Below, piece by piece: positions 1-10,779 of a stretch of 64,000 nucleotides of DNA (position 1 is its first letter; every line of letters begins with the position of its first letter). A program made the translations under genes and the position numbers. Source of the stretch: Piezodorus guildinii (Eukaryota > Arthropoda > Insecta > Hemiptera > Pentatomidae); NCBI GenBank assembly GCA_023052935.1, contig CM041295.1:15376880-15440879 (forward strand), read 5' to 3'. The notes below the pieces were generated by a model. It did not search any database and was not told where the DNA came from. It saw nothing but the letters and a program-made list of their open reading frames with translations.

Positions 1-95
1 TTTTTCCGACTCTATCTTTAAAAGTCCTAATATTGCTTTTTACTAGACAGGTTAGAGGAAGTTGTGTGTTGCGCGCACCGGATTATAAAGATATT
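1..95 (-). mobile_element. Rep-1 terminal fragment, reverse orientation
   Basis: The stretch reading gttgtgtgttgcgcgcacc near 60-80 is the reverse complement of the start of the Rep-1 repeat (see 37468-38270), and the AGGTTAGAGG just before it corresponds to the AGGTAAGTG block. The rest of this copy lies outside the window or is lost. Bases 96-290 are slightly GC-richer and match nothing else I recognise; short open frames there show no protein signature. Confidence 0.5.
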
Positions 96-290
96 GCTTA
101 ATAAATGATTTTTTTTTTTAATAAATGGGAATATGCCAAGCGATCTTTTTTGGCAAGAGACCCACTCCCTCATCAACTTCCACCGCGAAACGAAAAGACA
201 AGAAGAAAGCTCTAATGGGAGGAGTCGATTATAAACCCAACCCCACCCCTCACGCACTTTCTCTGAAGAAGCTGAGCGATAAGATGACGC

Positions 291-1130
291 TATCATCAGT
301 GAAACTTAAAAATGTAATACGATATTTTCTAAAATGATCTTAGACTCAATAAAAGTTAAAATACTGTCAATCAGTGATTCCCAACAAAAATTTTTGCGGA
401 TCCCTTCATACAACCATTTCAATGGCAAGACCCACCTAAATCCTTAATATTAGGCATGTATTTAGATCTTTAGTGGGCTACACCGATCACGTACATTACC
501 TGCGTATCTCTCTACCAAATACTATAAATATCTAAACTGTATTGTGAAGATGGGGAAATGGAAATGAAGTGAAGAACCCGACTCTAAGAGTTTACTCCAA
601 TCACAAGAGTTAATGTTGAATCAGGCAGATGGTCCTAGGATTGTTTAAAGGTAGTGAAACATCCTTCGTCATGCCGACCTTTAGAGGGAACGTAGTGTGC
701 TAAGTCAGGTATTCGTTAAAGATACCCATTCTAAATAAACCTGTGTTGGTATAATTATCATCAGTGAAACTTAAAAATGTAATACGATACTTTCTAAAAT
801 GATCTTAGACTCAATAAAAGTTAAAATACTGTAAATCAGTGATTCCCAACTAAAACGTTTGCGGATCCCTTTATACAACCATTTCAATGGCAAGGAAATA
901 TTAGGCATCTATTTAGATCTTTAGCGGGCTACACGTTCATTGCCTGCGTATCTCTCTACCAATACTGTAAATATCTAAACTGTATTGGGGAACGTAAAAT
1001 GGTAGTGTGCTAAGTCTTGTATTCCTTAAAAATATCCATTCTAATAAAACCTGTATTGGAAAAATTTACGACTCCCACTTAAATATCGCCCGATGATAGC
1101 CACGGTAGATAAAATGACGTTAAATGGATG
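291..1130 (+). repeat. Tandem segmental duplication, about 465-bp unit, each with a SINE-C relic
   Basis: The segment starting TATCATCAGTGAAAC at 291 recurs at 756 and stays closely similar for about 240 bp (291-548 against 756-988). The shared landmarks include TTAGATCTTTAG, CTGCGTATCTCTCTACC and ATATCTAAACTGTATTG. In both units the duplicated block runs into a degraded SINE-C copy (about 600-745 and 985-1125; compare 57771-58046). The second SINE copy has lost its front half. This is a local duplication of DNA already containing a SINE, followed by independent decay. Confidence 0.75.
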
Positions 1131-2530
1131 AAAATAACCTAAAATTTAAAAGTTATAAGAAAATACTCATAAATAAATAAATATTATTTATTATCTTCTG
1201 CGATACATCATACATCTTCTGTTTTTTAACCTCATTTTTTTTTCTCGAAATGTTAAAAAATGGCCAATTTTAAGGTTGTGATTGTTAACAGTAGCAATTT
1301 TTCCGTGTAGAGCGCAGAGACAAACCAGAAAAACTATCGATTTATATTCAACGAAAATTGTCAATCGCCACTGCTCAATTCAAAATGTTAAAACTCTGCT
1401 ATTTCTTAGCTGATTTGAATTTTTTTTTGTTTGTTTTTTAGAAATTTTAATTCTCTACCGATTAACGAAGATTTTGGTATTTATACATATACATGTTAGA
1501 AATTCGTACGGGGATAGACTGATTTATTTTTTATTCGTTATTCGAGTTCTACGTATCTTGAAACGTAAAACCTAAAACTTTGAGAGGGGGAGAGGTAATT
1601 TCTTTTTTTACAATTTTTAATAAATTTTCATTATTGAAAATTATAAACTAAAATGATTATGTCAGAATATGAACATTTTTTAATACAACGGAAAAAAAAA
1701 AAAAAACTAATAACTTCAAGTGTAGTCTTCAGAGAAAAAATAATTTTAATAACTTTAAGTGTAGTCTTGAGGGAAAAAATAATTTCTGACAGTCTGATTA
1801 CAAACGCTCATCATTCAAGAAAAGTAGGATAAACTTCCCATTTTCTCCAATTCTTGTTTTAGGGAAAAGTGAAAGACAAATCGTGCCTTTCTCTTATGTA
1901 ATAATATTTCAAAAAATAATGAAATATTTAAACATTTGGCGATAAGAAAGGCACTAAAATATGAAAGTGCCCGAAAATTTAGACGTCCACGTTAGCATTT
2001 CTAAAATGGCTGTAACAGAACCGCAAGATTTGAATGCTGGAAGCAGGATTGGTCTATGAAATAATATATTTATTGAGTTTGTATAACTGAAATTCTAGAC
2101 CAATTCGAATCGTCGCATAGCTTGATTTCTGTGTGATCACTATTAATTTATACAACTTCGCTTTTATGAATATAAATTACGGTTTTATTGCTGGTTTACT
2201 CATATGTATGTCATTAATGATGTGGTGTCAAATGTTTGTTCAACAAGAGCTTTATTGCTCAAAACATTTTTTGTTATTAAAATAAACTAGTTTATTACAC
2301 TTTTCATTGCTACTACCCGGTCTTTGAAAGAGAAGTTTTTTTACATGACGGTTTGTAGTTTATATAATATATATGTAGTTTTTAATTGGCCACTTTGATA
2401 AACCGTAATGGATGATGGCTTTCTTTTTGTTTACTTTATTAAAGGAATTTAAGTTAAGGTAATTTTTTTTTACTTTATTAAAGCATTAGTGGTTTGATGC
2501 TTTACATTTTTGGATGATTCGGAGGCGTAT
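1131..2530. other. AT-rich stretch without a gene; Rep-2 fragment inside
   Basis: I see no coding frame. Around 1505-1600 the text TCGTTATTCGAGTTCTACG followed by TATCTTGAAACGTAAA matches 48805-48850, the outer part of the Rep-2 long inverted-repeat family (see 47125-48712). The rest is A/T-rich, with homopolymer runs and two near-identical 35-bp phrases at about 1705-1740 and 1745-1780. Confidence 0.5.
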
Positions 2531-2532
2531 AA

Positions 2533-2777
2533 AAAAAAGAAAGTCTGGTGCGAACAACACACGACTTTCACTAAACCCGGTACTAAATTCAATTCAACGA
2601 CTTTCAAACAAAGTTAGTTGGAAAAACAAAAACGGATTACTTTGAGTTTGGATCGAAACACCTAATTTAGATTTAATAATTTTACAATATAAATTATAAT
2701 CCAAAAGAATCACTTAGTTTTATCCGCTCTTGATCACTCCCAAGCAGTGTTCTTCAATTCAGTCAGGCTATTTCAAT
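2533..2777 (+). mobile_element. Rep-1 5' fragment
   Basis: It begins with TCTGGTGCGAACAACACACG and the ACTTTCACT block typical of the Rep-1 left end, continues through the AATTCAATTC segment to the TTTTATCCGCTCTTGATCAC segment, then stops where a SINE-B piece begins. Middle and 3' parts are missing. Confidence 0.65.
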
Positions 2778-2930
2778 CAGTCCCAGGAGGACTTTTTTCA
2801 AGCATACAAATAAATGGGGATTCACTCAAATCTCCCCCGGGTATGTGGGACCCGACAGCTAATTGATTGAACCCACAAAAATAGGCGTAGGGAGTGATGA
2901 CCATAGCCTATAAAATTTCATCGATAATCG
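2778..2930 (+). mobile_element. SINE-B fragment (5' truncated)
   Basis: It matches the body of the SINE-B copy at 32948-33160: a TCCCAG/AGGACTTTTT segment, GGTATGTGGGACCCGACAGC, then CACAAAAATAGGCGTAGGGA and a GTGATGAC...AAAATTTCATC tail. The tRNA-like head is absent. Confidence 0.65.
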
Positions 2931-3033
2931 CGGTGTGGAATATAGACCATATTCAAGGGCCACAAAGGCCTGTCGCGCCAACCGAAAAAAAAAATTTCAA
3001 TCAGGATAAAACCTATATACAATTTAATCTCAT

Positions 3034-3857
3034 TTATTAAGGTAGATTTCGGGCTGAATAACTTCTTCCATAAAAGACTTAAATTTTTTATTACATCAAC
3101 ATGACGTTTCGGGATCTTCTCTCATCTTCAGAAGTCTACAAAGTAAAATAAGCAATTTCCATTACATTAAAAAATACTATACTGAAGTGAATGGTTTAAA
3201 ACGTTATGAAAAAATATCATAAATTAGGTGTCGATTGATAACAAAATTTAAAACTATTAAATAAAAAATTTAAATTCAAAAGGAGGCATTAAAAGCAAAA
3301 ATTAACAATGTTTCATAGTAATTAGTTAAAGAAATTTCTTTTACTTTGCTTTGGTTTTTTAATGATCTCATTTAAATTTATTGTTTTCATAGTGTATTCT
3401 TGTAACCAGATAAATTTGTTTTTAAAATTTTTCAGAACTTATATTTTAATAGAAAAATGGAATTTGAACCAAAAAAAAAATTATTCCCTGCTATATATGA
3501 GAACGAAAAGCCTTGTCTGACGGACGGTAACCAAATAGGAAAAAATAATAAAGAAATTTCTTTAACTAATTACTATGTAACATTGTTAATTTTTGCTTTT
3601 AATGCCTCCTTTTGAATTTAAATTTGTTATTTAATAGTTTTAAATTTTGTTATCAATGGACACCTAATTTATAATATTTTTTCATAACGTTTTAAACCAT
3701 TCACTTCACTGTAGTATTTTTTAATGTAATGGAAATTGCTTATATTACTTTGTAGACTTCTGAAGATGGGAGAAGATCCCGAAACGTCATGTTGATGTAA
3801 TAAAAAATTTGAGTCTTTATGGAAGAAGTTATTAAGCCCGAAATCTACCTTAATAAT
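3034..3857. repeat. Fold-back element, about 308-bp arms, with hammerhead-like motif
   Basis: The left arm (3034-3341) and right arm (3549-3857) are inverted copies with only scattered differences, separated by about 205 bp. Landmarks shared in inverted form are GGTAGATTTCGGGCT at the outer ends and GAAATTTCTTT at the inner ends. Each arm contains CTGAAGAT, a short stem and GAAACGTC. In the right arm this is 3760-3788 on the plus strand, with GGGA/TCCC as the stem. The same layout occurs in the palindromes at 60903-61157 and, more decayed, 33163-33617. No coding frame exists in arms or loop. It could be the end of a Penelope-like element or an independent fold-back repeat. Confidence 0.8.
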
Positions 3858-3904
3858 TATACGAGATCTTCCGTTTTTTTAGAATATATTGATATAATTA
3901 ATCT

Positions 3905-5115
3905 CAGTTAATTTTACATCAATGTAGTAAGTTAAATCAGAATTATCTGAGCCCCTTTTCAGAAAATCGTAAAAGGGTGTAAAATGCGTGGTAAAAAGTG
4001 GTTCTTCCTGATCCTAGATTTCGTTGGAAAAGTTGCATTAACGTCTCAAATATATACGCTTATAAAATATGTAATTCCAGTTCTATACAACTTTTCGTTT
4101 TCGAGCCAGGCTTGCCACATACACACAGGCAGACACAGACACACAGGCAGGCACAGACACACAGGCAGGCACAGACACACAGGCAGGCACAGACACACAG
4201 GCAGGCACAGACACACAGGCAGGCACAGACACACAGGCAGGCACAGACACACAGGCAGGCACATACACACAGCCAGGCACAGACACACAGGCAGGCACAG
4301 ACACACAGGCAGGCACATACACACAGCCAGGCACAGACACACAGGCAGGCACAGACACAAAGGCAGGCACAGACACAAAGGCAGGCACAGACACATAGGC
4401 AGGCACATACACACAGCCAGGCACAGACACACAGGCAGGCACAGACACACAGGCAGGCACATACACACAGCCAGGCACAGACACACAGGCAGGCACAGAC
4501 ACATAGGCAGGCACAGACACATAGGCAGGCACAGACACACAGGCAGGCACAGACACATAGGCAGGCACAGACACACAGGCAGGCACAGACACACAGGCAG
4601 GCACAGACACACAGGCAGGCACATACACACAGCCAGGCACAGACACACAGGCAGGCACAGACACACAGGCAGGCACAGACACACAGGCAGGCACAGACAC
4701 ACAGGCAGGCACAGACACACAGGCAGGCACAGACACACAGGCAGGCACAGACACACAGGCAGGCACAGACACACAGGCAGGCACAGACACACAGGCAGGC
4801 ACAGACACACAGGCAGGCACAGACACACAGGCAGGCACATACACACAGCCAGGCACAGACACACAGGCAGGCACAGACACACAGGCAGGCACAGACACAC
4901 AGCAGGCACAGACACACAGGCAGCACAGACACACAGGCAGGCACAGACACATAGGCAGGCACAGACACACAGAAGCTTTTTTTGACTTGGTCATTTAGCC
5001 TCAAGTGGTGCCAACAAGGGTATTGCCGATGAAAACTGGAATTAGAAAATGATCACGATCACCATACTTTCCCTCTATTATATATTTCATTTATAGGTAA
5101 GTGTAAGTAAAATTA
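3905..5115 (+). mobile_element. Rep-1 3' half with an expanded internal minisatellite
   Basis: The flanks of the minisatellite are ordinary Rep-1 sequence. Upstream are AAAATCGTAAAAGGGTG, AAAATGCGTGGTA and CTTTTCGTTTTCGAGC. Downstream are GACTTGGTCATTTAGCCTC, AAAACTGGAATTAGAAAATG and the right-end TAGGTAAGTGTAAGTAAAA. In other copies only a short CACACACAGAC run sits between these blocks. Confidence 0.8.
4119..4972. repeat. 18-bp minisatellite, about 47 units
   Basis: The unit is ACAGACACACAGGCAGGC. Most units are identical. A recurrent variant has ATACAC and GCCAGG (units starting at 4261, 4315, 4405, 4459, 4621 and 4837), and others carry CAAAGG or CATAGG. Variant spacing is 3, 5, 3, 9 and 12 units, and the variant-plain-plain-variant block occurs twice, so larger blocks were also duplicated. 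Because 18 is a multiple of 3 and no unit contains a stop in several frames, it creates frames of about 300 codons on both strands. These are by-products, not genes. The array degrades after 4895, where units lose 1-2 bases. Confidence 0.97.
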
Positions 5116-5194
5116 TTACTTTAAATTGGTTTTTATTATGTGCTCTGCAAACACCCTTGACTTATTTTTTTTTTTCAAATATATATGTATATAT

Positions 5195-5345
5195 ATATAT
5201 TTATTTATTTATTGATATTTACAACTGTATAGTAAAATACATTCAGTAATTGTGATACAAGATATACTGTCATGATTCAAACCTAGGGATACTACGCATT
5301 GGCAGCTCTCGAAACACTATGTTAAACTAGATGGTCAACTATAAT
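5195..5345 (-). mobile_element. Jockey-like LINE 3'-end fragment
   Basis: TTTATTGATATTTACAACTG, then ATACATTCAGTAATTGTGAT and GGCAGCTCTC, match the 3' end of the minus-strand LINE fragments at 6307-6712 and 46522-47124. Only about 150 bp remain. Confidence 0.6.
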
Positions 5346-5726
5346 TAATTGCAGTGATTGAAATGATTAAAGATATGAAATAGATAAAAGAATCAAAGTA
5401 CAAATACGCACTGAAATTTTTGAGTACACACCTCGTTGACCTCGTATAGATTCATGATCGTTGAGGGCAAAAAAACATTTTTTAATTCATCATAAACCGT
5501 GTATTCATTTAGTAATAAATTATACATAAATAAAAAATTAAAAAATATTCCTATAAAAATACAATATGGATGGAATTAATTTTTGAGAAACCTATCCAAA
5601 TGTACAAATTTTTTATCTTTCGATTCAAGGAGAAAACTTTACAATTTTATTTTTATTTTGCCTTACACGTCAATGTATTGTATACATAAAATTCTTTTTC
5701 AGCGTTTAAATACACTTTCAAAAACT

Positions 5727-6305
5727 CTGGCGCGCGCAATACACGACTTTTACTTACCTCCGTTGTTAAAATAAATTTAAGAATTTTCAAATACATTTGC
5801 AGATGAAAATAAATTGCTAAATAATTAATTACACTGAGTTTCTTTGGAAACATCTGTTTTATTAAATAACCTTTTATAATATTATTATCTAAGACAATCA
5901 GTAAGTTTTATCCGCCTTTAATCACTCTCCATAAACTATTAAAATTTTGTATATAACATAATATTTTTTTCTAAAATCTTTAGCTTCTTTAATATTATAG
6001 ATATTACTGTTCAAGATATGTTTATTTTCAAAATAGCTTTAAAACAATTTTTTTTTTCCGATAGTTGTTTTAGCATTCGTTCAAATTATGTTTTTATTAT
6101 CAGCTAAAAACATGATATAATTATTTTTATAGAATCTACAAAATTAAAGGTATTTTTGAGGAAGAAAATTTAAAATATCGGCATTTAAGCCCTGTCAATT
6201 GCAATTAGAATGAAACCTACATTTTATCAAAGCTCATTAAATTTTCCATCGATATCGATTGTTTAATCAAAATTGTTGTTTGAAATCGTTGAGCCGAATT
6301 TTTTA
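5727..6305 (+). mobile_element. Rep-1 5' half
   Basis: It starts at CTCTGGCGCGCGCAATACAC with TTACTTACCTCCGTTG. It continues through the standard internal blocks (AATCTTTAGCTTC, ATCTACAAAATTAAAGGTA, AATATCGGCATTTAAGCCC, ATCGATATCGATTG) and is cut off by the Jockey-like insertion at 6307. Confidence 0.75.
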
Positions 6306-6306
6306 A

Positions 6307-6712
6307 AAACATATTTATTGATATTTACAACTGTATTAAATAAAATACATCAAGTAAATGTGATGGTAATATATAAAACTGTCATGAAATACATGTAGAG
6401 ACACAACCCAGTGGCAGCACTCTAAACTAGAAGGTCCCGTGGCCATCTTTTCAGACGTCTCGGAGGATTATTAGAGATTGTAGAGGAAGGAAGAATTGAA
6501 ACTAGTCGGTTAGAGTGGGAGTGGAGTTTGTCATGAAAGGAGTGGTACCTGGTTCAGGCCAAGTCAGTAACATAGGGAACATTAAGGTCTTTGTGGATGA
6601 GGATTTTTTATTGTAAAGATTGTAGACGGAAAGAATTTGATGGTTTAGCATAGTCGAAAATGTCGGGTAGTTTCTTGTCATTTCAGTCTTCTATGAGGGT
6701 TCCAAGGTGCTA
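6307..6712 (-). mobile_element. Jockey-like LINE 3' fragment
   Basis: On the minus strand it encodes the decayed C-terminal end of a Jockey-type reverse transcriptase. The region is recognisable by alignment with 46567-46848, which reads clearly as the LINE C-terminus. The CAGACGTCTCGGAGGATTAT and GGTTAGAGTGGGAGTGGAG blocks are shared with 35764-36602, 46522-47124 and 50940-51258. It is 5' truncated and not coding now. Confidence 0.7.
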
Positions 6713-6899
6713 TATTAGAAAACCGTATAGGTGCATATCACACATCCAAAATTTGACAATATCTTTAATTATTACCAAAATTAAATGTACTTGGCAATTA
6801 AACAACAACTTATCTAGCGAATTTTTGGAGTCCGAACACTATCTATCAACATTTCTTTTAGTTATTACCTAAGCGGGTTTTCGTAATACTCCATTATCA

Positions 6900-7375
6900 C
6901 GGAGTTAAATACTCCAGTTAATGGGCCTCGACTAGACTAATTACACAAACAAACGGATTGTTGGCTGGCAACGGGAACAATGAAGAGGGCGCAAGTACCT
7001 CAAGAGATTTCAGATAGTGTCAAAACGGTCTTTATATAAATTTCACTTGATTCTCACTCTTCAAGACTTGAAACGTGACTTATTAAAATGAAAAAATTGT
7101 TTTAAAATCAATAAAATCAAAAAATAAAACAACACTCAGACACTTATAAACCTACACATGAAAGATTTTGAAATGTATATGTCATATGAAATATAAAATG
7201 TTTAGAAGTATAAAATGTTTATTATACTTCCAACAATAAACGGTAATAAGTAAAAAAAAAAAACGGGATTTCAATAACTTTTATAGTTCCAAAAATTTGT
7301 TTTCGTTCGAATAATTATATTTATTTCTATAAGGGAAAACTGGAAAATCTGACACGCCTAAGATTGTGAAATCGA
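6900..7375. other. No gene seen
   Basis: This is AT-rich sequence with short A-runs. I recognise no repeat family or coding frame here apart from low-complexity stretches around 7240-7265. Confidence 0.5.
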
Positions 7376-7505
7376 ATACCAATCCGAAGAGATTTTTCAA
7401 AGCATACAGAACTTCCTTCGGGTACGTAAGGCCCGTCAATCAGCTGACACCACTTGCAAAACTAGGTGTAGGGAATAACATATTTATATAAAATTCATTT
7501 CTAAG
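7376..7505 (+). mobile_element. SINE-B fragment
   Basis: AGAGATTTTTCAAAGCATAC, GGGTACGTAAGGCCCGTCA and AAAACTAGGTGTAGGGAATA align with the body of the copies at 2778 and 32948. It is old and lacks the tRNA-like head. Confidence 0.55.
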
Positions 7506-7883
7506 ATAATCGAATAATATTATTTTATGAATGGTTTTTATGGGTCAGCTTTATCTCCTCTAAAGATAAGATTAATTTGTCACTTTAGCTTTTTTTTTAA
7601 TGATTAATTGCTTGGTAAATTATTATAATTCCTAAAGATTGATAAATCGAAATTGTTATAAGTGCGTAGGGAATTATGTGTGTACTTTCAGTGCCCTTGG
7701 AAAAGACATGAATGAAGCATTTAAATTTCAAAAATAGTTAGTAGTAGTAAAGCAGGGCTGCCAATAACTTACATCGATATATAATTACATATTTTAATTT
7801 TTAAAATTATATTACTTATTTTGGCTCATAAATATATTTGTAATATTAATGTATTTAATTGATTTAAAATCGTAAATAAAAAA

Positions 7884-8200
7884 TCTGGTGCCCCAACACA
7901 CGAATTTCACTTATCTCCCTTTTAGAACATTTTAAAATTTTATCTTGATTTTTTTTTAAATTTCAGAACATCTAAATAAGGTTATTGTTATAAAATACTT
8001 AAAACAAACTATATTGAGTTTCTATGGTATTATTTATTTTTAGTTCAATAATATAACAACATAATTATTATCAAGAACCATCACTCAAGTTTATGCCATT
8101 TGCGTCACTCTGCATTATTTTTTACAACTTGTAATATAGAATGACATATTTTTATGAAATATTTTGCTTTCCAAGGGTTGTGTTATACATATATATTACT
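7884..8200 (+). mobile_element. Rep-1 5' fragment
   Basis: ATCTGGTGCCCCAACACACG with TTTCACTTATCTCC marks the left end. The following blocks reach the CACTCTGCATTATTTTTTAC region, where the copy ends in poly-T next to a Jockey-like fragment. Confidence 0.65.
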
Positions 8201-8224
8201 ATTATTATTATTTTTTTTTTTAAA

Positions 8225-9110
8225 TTGCTTTGTTTATAAATAACACCTTCTGCCACTATCTTGGGAAATGAGTATTAGAGCTATAATAAATTTTTACTTA
8301 CTTATATACATAGTAAAACAAAAAAAATAAAAAATAAATAAACCTAAATAACGAAATGGAAGGAAAAGTAAATTAATAATAATCTTGGCCACACTCATAC
8401 CTATATAATATGTTTACATTCTGTTCCTGGGAACTCCGAATCAAACCTCTACATCCACAATTAGATGTCGAGGCACAATGCTAGGAGATCCTAGCGCCTC
8501 TCAGTCAGCCGCGTCACTGGTCTAGTAGGACTGAGTGAGCCTAATATTCTAAGGACGTGAGTGGAGGAGCTGGCCTTTCTAGTATTGTATTTATAAGAAA
8601 TCTCTCGGCCACAACCGCTTCAACTTACTGTTAGGGTTTTAAGAATGGTTGGAGCTAGATAGGGATTGTGCCAAGGGATTAGTAAGGTGTGGAATAGGGG
8701 TTGGTATAATCGAATGACGATTATCGGATCATACGATTATTACAATCATTCGGATTAATCGATTATCGGATTAATCTGTATGGATAAGCGAATGATCATT
8801 CGAACTGAACTGTTTAACGATAACCGAGGGATTATAAGGAGCTCGGATAATCGAACGACCTTTTTTTTTTTTTCTTTTCTTTTTCTTTTTTTTTTTCTAA
8901 TCAAATACATAAATCGTCTCTCACAATGCATACTAACCATTCGATCATTCCATTATGAAATCATTCGATTATTTAAGTCATCGAAGTCCGATCATCCGAT
9001 TATGACGATCATTCGATTATGCCCACCTCTAGTGTGGAAGTTTCTGGAGAAAGATTGAGAATTTGGATGGGATTAAATTAAGGACATGTAAGGTATTGTT
9101 TGTAACCGTA
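8225..9110 (-). mobile_element. Jockey-like LINE fragment, interrupted by the hAT MITE at 8695
   Basis: CCTAGCGCCTCTCAGTCAGC and GCGTCACTGG match the fragments at 15001-15467 and 22290-22620, a subfamily different from that at 46522. The minus-strand LINE sequence continues on both sides of the 337-bp hAT insertion. No coding frame survives. Confidence 0.6.
8695..9031. mobile_element. Non-autonomous hAT-type element (MITE), 337 bp
   Basis: The ends are imperfect inverted repeats: TAGGGGTTGGTATAATCG on the left and the complement of TAGAGGTGGGCATAATCG on the right. It is bracketed by a perfect 8-bp duplication, GTGTGGAA, at 8687-8694 and 9032-9039, which is the hAT signature. The body is built of degenerate ATTCGATTAT/ATAATCGAAT phrases in both orientations plus a T-rich block at 8850-8900. 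It encodes nothing and would need a transposase in trans. Confidence 0.85.
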
Positions 9111-9159
9111 CAGGGAGCACTGACTATTGTTCTAAAGACTTTGGACTGGAAGTATTGGA

Positions 9160-9575
9160 TGTAAAAAATTAACCTAGAAAAAATATTTCTGCTGTTCTCT
9201 CCTTCAGTTTTTACAAGATGCTTTCAATTTACCCCATTGTTTATCAATCCTAACCATCGAGAAACGGTAATTCAGAGGAAGGCATTGTGAAATTTATAAA
9301 TTTAAGTCATGTTAAACATTACATGAGGATAAAACCACATGGTGTTAAAACGCATTTAATCTGACATAAATATAGCGCGTTTAATTGAAATCGTTTCTTC
9401 CTACTTTTCGTTTTTGAGCTAGACTTGCCACATAAATGCACACAAATCTTTTTGCGGACATGGTCATTTGGACTGAGGGAACCCTATCCTAATTAAACCT
9501 GGTTAGTCAGAATTTAGGAGTCCCACTGTTCATTGTTCCGATTAGCCAGTAACATAAAGTGACGCTAAATAAATA
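9160..9575 (+). mobile_element. Rep-1 internal/3' pieces joined to a SINE-C tail
   Basis: TTCTCTCCTTCAGTTTTTAC and CTTTTCGTTTTTGAGCTAG...TTTTTGCGGACATGGTCA are Rep-1 blocks. At about 9483 the sequence switches to the SINE-C tail: CCTATCCTAATTAAACCTGG, GATTAGCCAGTAACATAAAG. A large part of Rep-1 between the two blocks is missing. Confidence 0.55.
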
Positions 9576-9579
9576 AACA

Positions 9580-10095
9580 AACGAACATACCTCACATGAT
9601 CACGCTTACCTTAAATAAATAAGCAACTTTCTTTTTTTTTTTCGCATTTAGTCTATAATTAGCACCACCTCCTCCACTAGGATATGTGCCCTAACATAAT
9701 ACATACAATTACATAATCATGTAAATTACAACAAAAAAAAGCATCAGTTATCGATTTAAAAAATACTGATCACAACTACTTTACATAAGTCAATTTGGTT
9801 TTATTTTGCCGCAATGTGTTCCACAATAGTTAAAGGCGTTTTGTGGTTTCCAAAAACGTTTCGTAACGAACAACTATTTCGTGTTACTCTACTTATGTTT
9901 ATTTACGTAACAAAAATTAAGACTTATTTTTCATACTTATGTATTTTTTCTATAATATTAAATAATTAGTAATTATATGTTATTTAATTAATATTTTATT
10001 TTATTTTGTTATACTATATCATTTGAAGTTCTTTTTTGAAACTGGAATCCAGTATTATAACAGCTCAATATTTAATACAAAATAATTAAGTGATA
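9580..10095. other. No gene seen
   Basis: AT-rich sequence; only short T-runs and A-runs. No family recognised. Confidence 0.45.
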
Positions 10096-10515
10096 TTTAA
10101 AACTCTAGTATGCAACACATAAGTTTCATTTACCACTCCACTAAAATTAAATTTTTATAAGTTTATTCAAAGTTTCCAAAAAAATAAAATAAAATAAAAT
10201 ATATATATATATTATATTATATATTATATATATATAATAATATATAATATATTTATTATTATTAATATAATAAATAATACAACTATAGAATTATTGCTAC
10301 TACAATCAAAGGTTTCATTAACCTTACTTTCGAATTTTATATCAGATAATATTTCTTATAGTATCGTTAGCTTTCCAACAGTAAATTATATATCTATATT
10401 ACAACACTGAATTCCGAATTTTTTTAAAAATCTTTTACATTTATACATTTTTGTAAATACTATGATATACCCGATTAATTATTCTAAATACAAAATATTA
10501 ACGATGCTTAAGAGT
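10096..10515 (+). mobile_element. Rep-1 fragment with AT microsatellite
   Basis: CTCTAGTATGCAACACATAAG and TTTCATTTACCACTCC are a diverged left end. AGTATCGTTAGCTTTCC and ATATATCTATATTACA are the middle block. A TA/ATT-rich microsatellite (10198-10270) has grown inside it. It is followed directly by a SINE-C copy. Confidence 0.55.
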
Positions 10516-10518
10516 AAT

Positions 10519-10770
10519 TGAGGGGTCACCTATGTGTAGTAATCAGCGTAACAACCGTAAATGCTTATGGTCGCAGGTTCAAACACATCAGATGGCCCCA
10601 GGATTTTGTAAAGGGATTAAAAAATATATTTATGCCATCCTTCAGAGGGGACGTAAAATGATGGTCCGATGTAATGTACTAGTTGAAGATCCCTATCCTA
10701 ATTTCATCAGGACTACCTCAGTAGCATCTTCCGATAAGCCACAGTAGCATAAAGTGACATTAAAGAAAAT
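10519..10770 (+). mobile_element. SINE-C copy
   Basis: A tRNA-like head contains a B-box-like GGTCGCAGGTTCAAAC. It is followed by AGATGGCCCCAGGATTTTG, AGGGGACGTAAAATGATGG, CCTATCCTAATTTCATC and GCCACAGTAGCATAAAGTGA. The layout is identical to 57771-58046 and 34168-34415. It is a non-coding RNA polymerase III-type retroposon, so the small open frame across it is incidental. Confidence 0.75.
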
Positions 10771-10779
10771 GAAAATTTG

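Noticed and set aside
27..337. Overlapping opposite frames of 89 and 70 codons at the left edge
   Set aside because: Neither has a recognisable domain, exon borders or repeat partner, and they overlap each other. There is not enough to call a gene.
4119..4972. CRISPR-like array appearance (short regular repeats)
   Set aside because: There are no unique spacers; units are contiguous 18-mers, the DNA is eukaryotic and no cas genes are present.
3984..5004. Five open frames of 289-333 codons with HRHTGR, QAQTHR or VCLCLP-type repeats
   Set aside because: All are translations of one 18-bp minisatellite whose unit length is a multiple of three. They occur on both strands and in several frames, with no domain, start context or exon structure.
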